Made by a program: the position numbers and the translations under genes
Notes under the pieces: model-generated
What the model saw: the letters and a program-made list of their open reading frames with translations, nothing else
Databases searched by the model: none
What the model was told of the DNA's origin: nothing
Part shown: piece after piece, positions 44,742-53,247 of the stretch
Position numbering within the stretch: position 1 is the first letter of the stretch
How the letters are laid out: every line of letters starts with the position of its first letter
Assembly (NCBI GenBank): GCA_017551865.1
Contig: JAFZKB010000019.1
Location: forward strand, 1 to 60,513
Source of the DNA: Clostridiales bacterium
GTDB lineage: Bacteria > Bacillota > Clostridia > Saccharofermentanales > Saccharofermentanaceae
Reading direction: 5' to 3'
Length of the DNA: 60,513 nucleotides

Positions 44742-44790
44742 TTACCCTGCAAACGTCATGCCGATCAGGGCACTGGTGCAGGCAATGCCT
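44580..44790 (-). repeat. 53/54-bp tandem stem-loop array derived from the 3' end of the lipoprotein gene
   Basis: TTTTATCCTG (plus strand) starts at 44580, 44633 and 44687, and as TTTTACCCTG at 44740, a spacing of 53, 54 and 53 bases. Each unit also shares CAGGGCACCAAGGCACTCCG or a variant. The unit at 44740 is the last codons and stop of the 526-residue lipoprotein gene, so the other three look like degenerate copies of that gene end. On the minus strand each unit folds as CCTGN...NCAGG followed by RTAAAA, with matching changes in the arms. Confidence 0.8.
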
Positions 44791-46322
44791 TCGATATACC
44801 AGCCGTCGGTCACTTTCAGGCAAACAAGCTTCGTTTTTTCTTCCTCGGGATCAAGAACCTTCACGATCAGATCGCCCGTGGTGTCGGAGTAGTAAAGAAG
44901 CGAGACCTTGGAGTCCTTCGGAATCGTGTATTCCGCGCCCGGAGCAAAAGATTCGCTGTCGAATTCTTTTCCGGGAAGATCGCAGAGCGTCTGGTACGGA
45001 CCCTCATAGACATCACCGAAAAGCGAATACGGCGTGAAGCCCTCCTCGGTCAGCGAGCAGTACATGGATTCTCTGGCAAACCCGAGCACGCCGGCATAGC
45101 TTCCGATCAGGAGCGCATTCGGATCCCAGAATTCATTGATAGAGCAAAGATTACTGAAGGCAGGCAATACTTTTCCATCCGTAATCTTATATACGTAGAT
45201 GACCTCGTAATCGTCAGCCTCGAGGGATACGGAATAGATAAGATAGACACCGGAATCCGTGAAAAGAAGGAAGTGGTCATAGTACTTATCTTTATAGAAG
45301 GACTCATCCATTTCCGGGAACTCCTTCACAGTGAATCCGTAAGTCTGATCGTTATAGGTGACGGTCATAGAGTTGGGAGAAGGCACATCAACCGAGATCC
45401 TGTCGTTCTTCCCGTCCCCGTCGATATCCCAGGTGATGGAATCATCGGAATCGAGGATCAGGGTATAGCACTCCGGAGTCGCTCCGAAATAGTTGCCGTT
45501 CAGGACACCTTCGTTTCCGATAAACGGGATTTTCTTTCCGAGCTGCGGGATATAGATACCATCGTAAAGCATCGTGAAAAAGAGACTTCCCTCTTCGATC
45601 GCGGCAATCGTCTCATCGAACTTCGGGCATCCTTTGCAGTTTTCCTGAATGTATGCGATCAGGGCATCTTTATCGAGCACCACATCCTCCTGGAAAAGTT
45701 CTTTTCCATCGGAAGTACGGAAATTACAGGGATTCGTCTGGTTCCCGTTGACGGCATTCCCGCTGTGGTATGAGCTTACTTCCTGATAAAAGGAGATGAT
45801 CTGCTCGTCGCTTCGATAGACTTTTGTCCTGGCATATATTCCATCCCAGAAAAGCTCCGCTCCGCTCTGTTCGAGCTTTGCGAACTCCTTGACCTGCTCA
45901 GCGTAGTTCTTCTGCGCTTCCTCCGTCTTATAGGTAAACGAGGAATATATGCGATCTTTGATCTCGTCCGGAAGCTGAGCGTCCATGAAGTCGAGGTTTT
46001 CGAGATAGACAGACACATAGCTCATGCGCGTTCCGTAGGTGGTATCCTCATGCGGATCGATGGCGCCGTACTGCAGGTAGGTGATATATTTCTGGACCGG
46101 AATCACTTTCAGATCGTGCGAGACATTCATCACCTTCGGATCGCCTGTCGGTTCCGTTTCCGTAGGCTCCGTTTCGGTCGGCTCCGTCTCCGTCGTCGGC
46201 GCCTTTGTCTGTCCGCCAAACGTCGGGAGCTTGCCTTCGCCGTCGCTTTTAGACGAAGTCTCACAGCCCGCCAGGGAAAGGAGCATGGAAACACTTAAGA
46301 GCGTTGCTACTATCTTCTTCAT
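44742..46322 (-). CDS. Lipoprotein, RsiV/DUF3298-like, paralogue 1
   Basis: A 526-residue lipoprotein with signal peptide and lipobox LSLAGC (Cys20), then a Thr/Glu/Pro linker containing TEPTETEPTETEP repeats. The body resembles DUF3298/RsiV-type domains (EQIISFYQEVSSYHSGNAV, then FRTSDGKELFQEDVVLDKDALIAYIQENC). Near residue 300 is WDIDGDGKNDRI, a calcium-loop-like DxDxDG sequence shared with the next two genes. Function is unknown; binding a wall or sugar ligand is possible. Its last codons seed the downstream repeat array. Confidence 0.72.
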   Translation of the reverse strand: MKKIVATLLSVSMLLSLAGCETSSKSDGEGKLPTFGGQTKAPTTETEPTETEPTETEPTGDPKVMNVSHDLKVIPVQKYITYLQYGAIDPHEDTTYGTRMSYVSVYLENLDFMDAQLPDEIKDRIYSSFTYKTEEAQKNYAEQVKEFAKLEQSGAELFWDGIYARTKVYRSDEQIISFYQEVSSYHSGNAVNGNQTNPCNFRTSDGKELFQEDVVLDKDALIAYIQENCKGCPKFDETIAAIEEGSLFFTMLYDGIYIPQLGKKIPFIGNEGVLNGNYFGATPECYTLILDSDDSITWDIDGDGKNDRISVDVPSPNSMTVTYNDQTYGFTVKEFPEMDESFYKDKYYDHFLLFTDSGVYLIYSVSLEADDYEVIYVYKITDGKVLPAFSNLCSINEFWDPNALLIGSYAGVLGFARESMYCSLTEEGFTPYSLFGDVYEGPYQTLCDLPGKEFDSESFAPGAEYTIPKDSKVSLLYYSDTTGDLIVKVLDPEEEKTKLVCLKVTDGWYIEGIACTSALIGMTFAG

Positions 46323-46343
46323 GGTAATTCCCCCTTAAAACTA

Positions 46344-48002
46344 TCAGCCGCCCTCCGGCAGACCCTGGAACGTATCCTCCAGCGACCCGATCTCCGAAAG
46401 TGCGATCAGCACACGCTGTCCCTGATTGTTGTCGCGCGAGATGATCTCGAAGCATCCAGTGTTGCTGTCCTCGTTATAGCTCGACAGCGTGAGCCTCGTG
46501 CCCGCCGGGAGCTTCGTCGTTCCCGTGATATTTCCATTGTCGTCGATCTTCGTGACCTCAAGTTCCACCTTAAGCGCGATCGCCGGGTAGACGCTGTATT
46601 CATTGGTCGAGATCTTCTGGAACTTGCCGTCGCTTCCGATTCTGTAGTCCTGGAACAGCGCCGTATTGCCAAGGGCGTTATGGTAGCGCATGAAAAGCAT
46701 CGCGTCCGGAGACTGGTCCGCCATAACGAGATCGGTAGCGAGATAATCGCAGTACCGGATATTGCCCGGCTCCAGCTCGAAAAGAACCATCGTCAGGTCC
46801 ATTTCGCGATAGACCTTCATCAGAAGATACGTCCCATTCTCCGTGACCATGATCTTCGGATCCACATAGCCATGTGCTTCGAATCCGATCTCGTCGAAAG
46901 CGTCCATATTGCTCTGGTCAAATGTATACTCGCTGAAGTTCCAGTAGATCTTCAGTTCCTTGGCGTTCATGCCTTCGTCCGTATGCGTAAGCTCGATGTC
47001 GATCTCGTCGAGGATCCCGTCCGCATCGATATCCCATGCGAGGTGCCCGAAGTTATCGGACCAGACGGAGTAATTGTTCTTCGCGATCGATTCAAAATAC
47101 GATGTATCAAAGGCCTCAGGGCAGGCATATGCCGGGACGAAAACGCCGTTGATCAGGATGCCGTTCGTCATGATCACGAAGTTCGCCCAGGCGTTCATCA
47201 CGGAGTCCTCGAGCTCATCTAAGCCTCTTCCGTCGGACATCGCATCCGGCGAAGATTCGAGGACATTCTTGATGTACTCCCAGAGCGCGCCACGGTCTTT
47301 GACGATATCGCTGAACTCGATGGTCGTGCCGTCCTCTCCGCGCAGGTTATGCGGCGTCTCCAGATACTCGCCCTCATAAGAAAGCACACTTGTCATGAAG
47401 GACACCACGCTGCTGTCTGCGCGGCAAGGCTGTGATACGAACTCGTAATACCAGTACGGAAGCGCCTCGCCCTTATCTTCCTTTTCGATGAAGTCCTTAA
47501 GCATTATCTCGTAGACCGATTTACCTCTCGTATATTCTTCCTTGAAAATATCCTCGATCACGCCTGCGATCTTTTTGTTTGTCTTTGTCGCGGTAAGCAT
47601 ATTGAACTCGAAGCTTATGGAGGTCAGGCCCTCGTGCACGTAATCGGGACTGGAGAGCGTCTGATCAACAGCACCGTAGACCTGGTAATAGCATCCGTAC
47701 TTCAAGCCCAGATCGTCCATGTCGCGGAATACTTCAAAAGGCACTTTCTCTTCGCTGTATGTTCGCACCGTCGTTGCCTCCGTTTCTGCCTCCGTCGTGT
47801 CGGATGTCTCCTCAGAATCGGATGTTTCCGAGCTGCCCTCCGTCTCCGAAGGCTCGTCCGTCGGCTCCTCCGTCTCCGTGATCTTCGTATCGGTCGTCTT
47901 CTTGGTCTTTTTCTTGGATTTCTTCGTAGTCTCTTCCGACTTGCAGGCCGCAGCGCCGAGAAGCATTGCCACGCAAAGCAGTAATGCGACAGTTTTCTTC
48001 AT
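46344..48002 (-). CDS. Lipoprotein, RsiV/DUF3298-like, paralogue 2
   Basis: A 552-residue lipoprotein. ATG 48002 is preferred over upstream frames because it gives a clean signal peptide (MKKTVALLLCVAMLLGAAAC) and has AAGGAAGG 8 bases before. A long Lys- then Thr/Glu/Ser-rich linker runs to about 110. The body aligns with its neighbours: SSVVSFMTSVLSYEGEYLETPHNLRGEDGTTIEFSDIV and LAWDIDADGILDEIDIEL near 345. The C-terminal part (about 470-550) has a separate domain-like segment (NITGTTKLPAGTRLTLSSYNED) not obvious in paralogue 1. Confidence 0.72.
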   Translation of the reverse strand: MKKTVALLLCVAMLLGAAACKSEETTKKSKKKTKKTTDTKITETEEPTDEPSETEGSSETSDSEETSDTTEAETEATTVRTYSEEKVPFEVFRDMDDLGLKYGCYYQVYGAVDQTLSSPDYVHEGLTSISFEFNMLTATKTNKKIAGVIEDIFKEEYTRGKSVYEIMLKDFIEKEDKGEALPYWYYEFVSQPCRADSSVVSFMTSVLSYEGEYLETPHNLRGEDGTTIEFSDIVKDRGALWEYIKNVLESSPDAMSDGRGLDELEDSVMNAWANFVIMTNGILINGVFVPAYACPEAFDTSYFESIAKNNYSVWSDNFGHLAWDIDADGILDEIDIELTHTDEGMNAKELKIYWNFSEYTFDQSNMDAFDEIGFEAHGYVDPKIMVTENGTYLLMKVYREMDLTMVLFELEPGNIRYCDYLATDLVMADQSPDAMLFMRYHNALGNTALFQDYRIGSDGKFQKISTNEYSVYPAIALKVELEVTKIDDNGNITGTTKLPAGTRLTLSSYNEDSNTGCFEIISRDNNQGQRVLIALSEIGSLEDTFQGLPEGG

Positions 48003-48099
48003 GCACAATACCTTCCTTATTTCCGAGTCTTCTTCGTGAAAAGCTCCGCTCCCGCACCTTTTGCGCGCGGCTTTTTCACCCTCTTTGTTTCCCGAGGTC

Positions 48100-48128
48100 A
48101 TTGTACCACAAATCGCAAGATTCTTTAA
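48100..48128 (-). promoter_or_regulatory. Probable promoter of lipoprotein paralogue 2
   Basis: On the minus strand TTAAAG (48123-48128), a 17-base spacer, then TACAAT (48100-48105) preceded by TGG. It lies about 98 bases upstream of the ATG at 48002. Confidence 0.5.
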
Positions 48129-48198
48129 CTTTGCTATAGAAAGCGGTCGCGCGCCGCCCGCGCTTCCTTTATTGCCGTCCTCTGCGGCGGGCGCTTTT

Positions 48199-49974
48199 TC
48201 AGGACAGGAATCTTCCCTTGATATCGCTTACTTTCACGCGCACCTGTCGCGCGTACGAATCAAACTCCGTGCAGGTCAGAAGCAGCACAGAATCCTTCTC
48301 TTCGTCGTAGGCAACGATCATGAAATACATCCCGGCATCGATCTTCATCGGCTTCAGATCATTGCCCTTCACCGTCTCAATGCCGGAGATCTCTTCGGTC
48401 GCGAGGAAAGGACCCTGGAAAACACAGAGCTGCTTTGCGGGCGCGCCCAGTCTGCCGTCTTCTTCCACCGCCCAAATCCGCTGGTAGGGCATGCCGTCGA
48501 GTTTTTCCAGATAATCGGTCGTAATAACCGACGAAAGGACCTCTCGGACGATATCTTTCACCTTCCGACTGTCCGTAAGGGCCATGTTTTCAGGATCAAG
48601 ATCGAAGACTAAAAGGACGAATCCGCCGTCTTTCGAGAGAGCCTTTACGTGAAGGAACACCTTCTCCTTCGTAATGAGGACTTTCGTGACCGGTAATTCT
48701 TCCGCAGAGAATCTGCATTCATTTAAGATCGGATAGTCCGTCGCGGAAAACGTCGTCGTTCTGCCGTTTCTTGTGATCTTTACGGCCGATACCGATCCAC
48801 TCTCGGCCCCCGCGACCTGTTCAAAATCGATGCCGTCGAGGATGCCGTCGCCATCGATATCCCAGCGCACATGCCCGTTCTTATCGCCCCAGAGGATATA
48901 GCCGGCCTTGCTGAACTGGTCGAAATAGTTGATGTTAAAGATGTCCGCATTTTCCACGACCGGGATCAAAGTATCGCCCATGACGAGGCCGTTGCTGCAG
49001 AGATTGAAATTCGCTTTTCCCTGCAATATCTCATATTTCAGAGCCATAAGCTCATCACTTTCGAGGAAATCGAGATACTTCCCGATCCTGTCTACGAGCT
49101 TCCCGAGATCGAAAACGACATCCGTCAGATAGATCTCATTTCCGCTCGAACCGCTGAAGTTATGGAAGTTCACAGCGTTGAGCGTCCCATCCGAATCAGA
49201 GAGCACCGTGATCAGCGAGACCACTTCCAGATCCGCACGGTACACGAGGACCTCACCTTTGGAAGTATAGTCATTCAGCGGAAAGCCCATCTGCATGTTC
49301 TCGATGAAGACCCTCCGTCGATCGTCGAAAAGATTCTTCATCTTCTCGAAATTGGCCTGATAGATATGGTTAAACATCCGCTCCACATTGCCCGGCACTT
49401 CTGCCATCTCGAAAACATCCATGACCGCTTTCACGGAATGGATCTTCGGCATTTCTCCCGGAAGCAGTTCGTCGTTCTCATCGATCCCTCCGTACATGAA
49501 CGGGATCGAGCCCGGCATATACGGGACACTTTCCAGATCTCTTCGGATAAAAAACGGTGCCTTCACCGGTGTCCACGAGCCTTCCGCGCTCCATTTCGAA
49601 GGTGCCTTCGGCGTATCCGCTTCAGCTGCCGCGCTCGCGCCTTTTTGCGCATCAGAAGTAACCGCGCCCTGCTCTCTCGAATAGCCCGGAACCGGCGCCG
49701 CCGGCGCAACCTGCGCAGCCACGGCCGCTTCTACCTCAGCCTCCGCCTCGCGCGCCAATCTCTCCGCCTCCGCAATCTTCCTGTCAAGGTCACTGACATC
49801 GACTTCCTGCGTAGTAGTCTCCGCATTCCCAAAAGCCGAAAGATCCGATGACCCGAGCAGATCTTTCATCATAGAATCATCCGTTCCGCCGCCGAAACTA
49901 TCCAGCGACTTGTAGAATTCATCCATCATGTCCTTATTCTTGTCCCGGTAATTCTCGAATTCCTTGTCCATCAT
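48199..49974 (-). CDS. Cytoplasmic-looking paralogue 3 of the DUF3298-like family
   Basis: A 591-residue protein that starts MMDKEFENYRDKNKDMM and has no signal peptide or membrane helix, unlike its two paralogues. Residues about 60-130 are an Ala/Glu-rich, coiled-coil-like stretch (LDRKIAEAERLAREAEAEVEAAVAAQ) with a Pro/Ala linker. The rest aligns with the lipoproteins, including NLCSNGLVMGDTLIPVVENADIFNINYF and HVRWDIDGDGILDGIDFEQ. The ATG overlaps the DUF951 stop as ATGA, with AAGGAGG just upstream, so it is co-translated with DUF951 and prmC. Function unknown. Confidence 0.68.
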   Translation of the reverse strand: MMDKEFENYRDKNKDMMDEFYKSLDSFGGGTDDSMMKDLLGSSDLSAFGNAETTTQEVDVSDLDRKIAEAERLAREAEAEVEAAVAAQVAPAAPVPGYSREQGAVTSDAQKGASAAAEADTPKAPSKWSAEGSWTPVKAPFFIRRDLESVPYMPGSIPFMYGGIDENDELLPGEMPKIHSVKAVMDVFEMAEVPGNVERMFNHIYQANFEKMKNLFDDRRRVFIENMQMGFPLNDYTSKGEVLVYRADLEVVSLITVLSDSDGTLNAVNFHNFSGSSGNEIYLTDVVFDLGKLVDRIGKYLDFLESDELMALKYEILQGKANFNLCSNGLVMGDTLIPVVENADIFNINYFDQFSKAGYILWGDKNGHVRWDIDGDGILDGIDFEQVAGAESGSVSAVKITRNGRTTTFSATDYPILNECRFSAEELPVTKVLITKEKVFLHVKALSKDGGFVLLVFDLDPENMALTDSRKVKDIVREVLSSVITTDYLEKLDGMPYQRIWAVEEDGRLGAPAKQLCVFQGPFLATEEISGIETVKGNDLKPMKIDAGMYFMIVAYDEEKDSVLLLTCTEFDSYARQVRVKVSDIKGRFLS

Positions 49975-50192
49975 TCGCCCTCCTTGCGCTCGGCCGGCCC
50001 GCTGACGCTCACGCACGCCTTCTCCAGCGCCGCTCTTTTCAGCGTCAGCTTATGTCCGCACTTCTCGCAGGCCATCAGCACCTCGGCGCCCACACGGATG
50101 AGCTTCCAGGTCTTGCCGCCACAGGGGTGGGTCTTCTTGAGGGTCACGATCTGCCCCTCCTCGTAAGGGTATAAGAAAAACTTTCCGTTCAT
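49971..50192 (-). CDS. DUF951 family small protein
   Basis: A 73-residue protein with the DUF951 pattern GQIVTLKKTHPCGGKTWKLIRVGAEVLMACEKCGHKLTLKR. The cysteines in HPCGG and CEKCG could hold a zinc ion. The family is widespread in Firmicutes and of unknown function. ATG 50192 follows GGAGGT by 6 bases. Both ends overlap neighbours by 4 bp (ATGA), placing it in one translational unit with prmC and the 591-residue protein. Confidence 0.85.
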   Translation of the reverse strand: MNGKFFLYPYEEGQIVTLKKTHPCGGKTWKLIRVGAEVLMACEKCGHKLTLKRAALEKACVSVSGPAERKEGE

Positions 50193-51169
50193 AAGGAGAC
50201 CTCCCATCTTCCCGCAGTCACGCGGTCGTTGCCGCCGTAGTCCTTCACGCAGACTACGCCCTTTGCGCCATCCGACATCATTTCCCGGATCGGCGCCTTC
50301 TGCCGGTACCCGTGCTCCAGAAGGAACACGCCTCCATCTTTCAGGTATTTCCCCAGATCCGCTATTATCCTTCTATAAAATGCAAGTCCGTCGCCCCCGT
50401 CGGTCAGCGCCAGCGCCGGCTCGTGGTCTCTGACTTCCCGCGAGAGCTCCGTCATTTCGGCATCTTCAATATATGGCGGATTCGATACGAGGATATCCGC
50501 CTTTATCTCTTCTTTCGGCCAGAGATCCGTTATCTCTACTTCAAAAGATCCTTTCCCCAGGATCTTTTCTGCGTTCTTCCTGGCATAGGCGGCCGCCTCA
50601 TCCGAGATCTCCGTCATCCGAAGCTCGTACGGGATATTCCGCTTTCTAAGTTCATTTGCGATCGTGATGCCGACGCATCCGCTCCCCGTACAAAGATCAA
50701 GTATCACGACCGGCCTGCTCTCTTCCACGCGCGCCGGATCCGCTTCTTCGCGCGCCGGGAACTTAGCCTGTCCGCGGTGCGCGACCTTCGGGATCTCCCC
50801 GTCGCTTTCTGGCACAGGAAGGTCCTTAACACCCAGTGCGATCAGGGCCGATTCGACCAGAATCTCGGTATCAAATCTCGGGATCAGGACACCTTCTCCC
50901 ACGGAAAACTCAAGGTCGTAAAAAGGCGCGTGCCCTACGATATAGCCGATCGGTTCGCCTTCTGCTCTTCGTAAAAAGGCCCGGTCGAACTCTTCTGTTT
51001 TCTCCTTCGAAAAAAGAAGGAACAGATCTTTTTCCGCAGAAAAACGGATCTTCGTTTTATTCATATCGGTCAGGGTCATAAAAAGAATCCACGCCTCTTC
51101 CTCCGCCTCGGGGATCCCGCAGCGGGCAAAAAGCGCGGTCTTATCTTTCAGATATTCATTCAGCGTCAA
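50189..51169 (-). CDS. prmC: Release factor glutamine methyltransferase PrmC
   Basis: A 326-residue SAM-dependent methyltransferase that modifies the GGQ glutamine of release factors. The N-terminal helical domain is about 1-95, the SAM site is ILDLCTGSGCVGITIANELRKR near 166-187, and the catalytic NPPY is in DILVSNPPYIED near 226. It is longer than usual because of a polar insert of about 35 residues (VPESDGEIPKVAHRGQAKFP...) just before the SAM site. The start is probably TTG with AGAGGA upstream. prfA is elsewhere in the window (24607) rather than adjacent as in many bacteria. Confidence 0.92.
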   Translation of the reverse strand: MTLNEYLKDKTALFARCGIPEAEEEAWILFMTLTDMNKTKIRFSAEKDLFLLFSKEKTEEFDRAFLRRAEGEPIGYIVGHAPFYDLEFSVGEGVLIPRFDTEILVESALIALGVKDLPVPESDGEIPKVAHRGQAKFPAREEADPARVEESRPVVILDLCTGSGCVGITIANELRKRNIPYELRMTEISDEAAAYARKNAEKILGKGSFEVEITDLWPKEEIKADILVSNPPYIEDAEMTELSREVRDHEPALALTDGGDGLAFYRRIIADLGKYLKDGGVFLLEHGYRQKAPIREMMSDGAKGVVCVKDYGGNDRVTAGRWEVSL

Positions 51170-51202
51170 ATTGTCGTCCTCTATGTGTCAGGAGAGAAGT
51201 GA

Positions 51203-52444
51203 TCACCAGATATCTTCGTTACTGTTTTCCGGGATGACCGCCTGCACTGAGGCGATCGCCACTTCGATCATACTATCGGTCGGTTCTTTGGTCGTCAGTT
51301 TCTGAAGTGCCAGGCCAGGAGCGATAAAGATCTTGCAAATGCGGTTCTGGTCATGGCGGCCGCAGAAACGCAATATCTCAAAGGAGATACCGCCGACGAG
51401 CGGCACGAGTGCCAAACGCACCAGCATGTTGACCCACCAGACGTTGACGCCGATGAAGACGGATGCCACGCAGAACACGAGGATCGAGACAAGTACAACG
51501 ATGAAGAGGAAAGCGGTGCCGCATCTCGGATGGAAACGGCTCTGCTTCCGGATATTCTCGACGGTCAGCTCTTCTCCCGCTTCGTAGCAGGCGATGGTCT
51601 TATGCTCCGCACCGTGGTACATCCACACGCGGGCGATGTCCTTCATGCGGGAAGTAAGTCCTAAGTAAGAAAGGAAGATCACGATACGGATCACACCTTC
51701 GATAAAGTTCAGGCCGACATTGAGGCCGACAGAGTCGGATCTTTCCGCGGAGAAAAAGTGAAGTCCCGTATCAACGATCAGTCTCGGCAGAAGAATAAAG
51801 AGCACGATACTGAAAGCCAGTCCCAGAACGGCCGCGAAGATCATGACGCCGTCGCTGTGCTTGTCCGCCCACTTATCGAGCTTGCTCTCGGTCTTCTCTT
51901 TGCCCTTCTTCTCGGAAGCTTCCTTAATGGTCTGCGGCTTATCTTCATCGAGGGTCACTCTCTCGACCACGTCTTCCGGCGCGCCCTCTTCCGAGATCTC
52001 GGCAGACTTCATGAGCGCCGCCGTGCCCGTGATGAGCTGGCGGAAGAACCGAAGGCACCCTCTGACCAGCGGAACTTTCTCGAAGAACGTCTCGCTGGCG
52101 CTCTTCTTGATCTCTTCTACATAGATCGATCCATCGGCCTTACGGACAGCGATCGCCGTACGGTGCGGACCGCACATCATGATGCCCTCGATCAGGGCCT
52201 GACCGCCGATCGTCGTCTTCTTGGTGCGCTTCACCGGAAGCGGCGCCGGCTCCACCTTCGTTTCCGCGGAAACCTCCGCGTCGACTGAATCAATGACTTC
52301 AGTCTCGATCTTCTGCGCGGAAGCTACTTCTGCACCTGCATCAGTTACTTCGGCCGAAACCACCTGAGAAACAGCTTCTTCCGCCTTTTCTATATCATTC
52401 ACGGAACTCCCGAAAAGCTCCTGATTTTTCATATCTTCATCCAT
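51203..52444 (-). CDS. DUF1385 (YqhQ-like) membrane protein
   Basis: A 413-residue protein. The first 75 residues are an acidic, Val/Ala/Glu-rich extension; the family core then begins at TTIGGQALIEGIMMCGPHRTAIAVRK. Several membrane helices occupy about 205-345, with an YHGAEHKTIACYEAGEELTVEN segment typical of the family. ATG 52444 is chosen because GGAAAGGA lies 8 bases upstream. DUF1385 genes lie upstream of prmC in many Firmicutes; function unknown. Confidence 0.88.
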   Translation of the reverse strand: MDEDMKNQELFGSSVNDIEKAEEAVSQVVSAEVTDAGAEVASAQKIETEVIDSVDAEVSAETKVEPAPLPVKRTKKTTIGGQALIEGIMMCGPHRTAIAVRKADGSIYVEEIKKSASETFFEKVPLVRGCLRFFRQLITGTAALMKSAEISEEGAPEDVVERVTLDEDKPQTIKEASEKKGKEKTESKLDKWADKHSDGVMIFAAVLGLAFSIVLFILLPRLIVDTGLHFFSAERSDSVGLNVGLNFIEGVIRIVIFLSYLGLTSRMKDIARVWMYHGAEHKTIACYEAGEELTVENIRKQSRFHPRCGTAFLFIVVLVSILVFCVASVFIGVNVWWVNMLVRLALVPLVGGISFEILRFCGRHDQNRICKIFIAPGLALQKLTTKEPTDSMIEVAIASVQAVIPENSNEDIW

Positions 52445-52550
52445 TTTGAAAATCCTTTCCAGCATGCGGATCCGCATACAGACCTATTTTAACAGAAAAC
52501 CGCAAAAAGGGACAACAATGCTTCATTTTTCGCACTTAAAGACAAAACAA

Positions 52551-52593
52551 AGGGGGCGCTCAGTGTGATCTTCATCACCTTGAGGCACCCCCT
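52551..52593 (-). terminator. Terminator of rpmE
   Basis: On the minus strand AGGGGGTGCCTCA pairs with TGAGCGCCCCCT (one bulge, one wobble). An inner GTGAT-GAAG-ATCAC stem sits in the loop, and TTTGTTTTG follows. It lies about 33 bases after the rpmE stop codon. Confidence 0.88.
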
Positions 52594-52625
52594 CATTGTT
52601 TCTTTTCAAATGGTTCTTAATCGAA

Positions 52626-52832
52626 TCAGCCGTTGCTCTGGCCCATTCTCTTCTTGAACTTATCGATACGTCCGCCTGTATCTACGAGCTTCTGCTTACC
52701 TGTGTAGAACGGGTGGCACTTAGAGCAGATATCAACACGGAGGCTGCTCTTCGTGGAAGTTGTCTCGAAAGTCTCGCCGCAAGCGCACTTTACCGTGACA
52801 ACCTGAGTCTTCGGATGGATTCCTTCTTTCAT
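52626..52832 (-). CDS. rpmE: 50S ribosomal protein L31 (zinc-binding type)
   Basis: A 68-residue L31. It shows [27 protein letters not shown], then [30 protein letters not shown]. The cysteines in CACG and CSKC form the zinc site of the C+ form. ATG 52832 has AGAGGTG 6 bases upstream; the longer GTG-started frame is less likely. It is a single-gene unit with its own promoter and terminator. Confidence 0.96.
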   Translation of the reverse strand: MKEGIHPKTQVVTVKCACGETFETTSTKSSLRVDICSKCHPFYTGKQKLVDTGGRIDKFKKRMGQSNG

Positions 52833-52911
52833 GTCTTTCACCTCTTAATCAAAGGTTCGGCGCGTAATTCCAAGCATCACGTATGCCGGACCGGACTTTA
52901 TGTGCTAGGTA

Positions 52912-52940
52912 ATGTTACTACAGGAAAAGATCCGCGTCAA
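52912..52940 (-). promoter_or_regulatory. Promoter of rpmE
   Basis: On the minus strand TTGACG (52935-52940), a 17-base spacer, then TAACAT (52912-52917). This leaves a leader of about 75 bases before the ATG, long enough for an L31 autoregulatory leader, although I could not define its fold. Confidence 0.7.
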
Positions 52941-52982
52941 GAGAATTTCGCGTGAAAAGCACTTTTTCTCCCCAAAAAAGTG

Positions 52983-53011
52983 TTGACAAACCCCTCCTCA
53001 GACTTTACAAT
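52983..53011 (+). promoter_or_regulatory. Promoter of tRNA-Thr
   Basis: TTGACA (52983-52988), a 17-base spacer, then TACAAT (53006-53011), 20 bases upstream of the tRNA. It is divergent from the rpmE promoter. Confidence 0.85.
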
Positions 53012-53031
53012 ATCTCTTGCGCTGAAAAGAC

Positions 53032-53107
53032 GCCGACTTAGCTCAGTTGGTAGAGCAGCTGATTTGTAATCAGCAGGTCGCGAGTTCGAGTCTCGCAATC
53101 GGCTCCA
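53032..53107 (+). tRNA. tRNA-Thr (anticodon UGU)
   Basis: A 76-base tRNA including encoded CCA. The D arm is GCTCAGTTGGTAGAGC. The anticodon stem CTGAT/ATCAG holds the loop TTTGTAA with anticodon TGT. The T arm is GCGAG-TTCGAGT-CTCGC. The acceptor stem GCCGACT/AATCGGC has one C-A mismatch at positions 6:67. Its 3' 45 bases recur at 56819 and 60296, so this is the attachment target of the two downstream islands. Confidence 0.96.
53063..53107 (+). repeat. att copy 1: 3' half of tRNA-Thr (45 bp)
   Basis: From TTTGTAATCAGC in the anticodon loop through the encoded CCA. It is identical to 56819-56863 and differs by one base from 60296-60340. It is part of the complete tRNA gene. Confidence 0.92.
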
Positions 53108-53113
53108 AAGCGA

Positions 53114-53150
53114 AAACCCCGTAACCACAAAGGTTGCGGGGTTTCTTGTT
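53114..53150 (+). terminator. Terminator after tRNA-Thr
   Basis: AAACCCCGTAACC (53114-53126), loop ACAAA, then GGTTGCGGGGTTT (53132-53144) with one G-T pair, followed by CTTGTTT. Confidence 0.9.
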
Positions 53151-53212
53151 TCTTCGAACTGCTGATTATACGTCGAGGAATGGCAACAAAATGCCACGTT
53201 TTTCGCGGACTT

Positions 53213-53233
53213 GGTTAACATTAGGTTAACGTT
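53213..53233 (+). repeat. GGTTAAC arm-type repeat, left copy
   Basis: GGTTAACATT followed by AGGTTAACGTT: two GGTTAAC boxes 11 bases apart. It matches 56682-56702 at 20 of 21 positions in the same orientation. Confidence 0.7.
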
Positions 53234-53247
53234 GACACCAAAATGCC

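Noticed and set aside
44580..44790. CRISPR array
   Set aside because: Spacing is regular, but units are degenerate along their whole length, include the end of a coding sequence, and no cas genes are in the window.
48871..49851. A 326-codon plus-strand frame
   Set aside because: Opposite the 591-residue DUF3298-like gene, which has homologues next to it; His/Arg-rich shadow composition.
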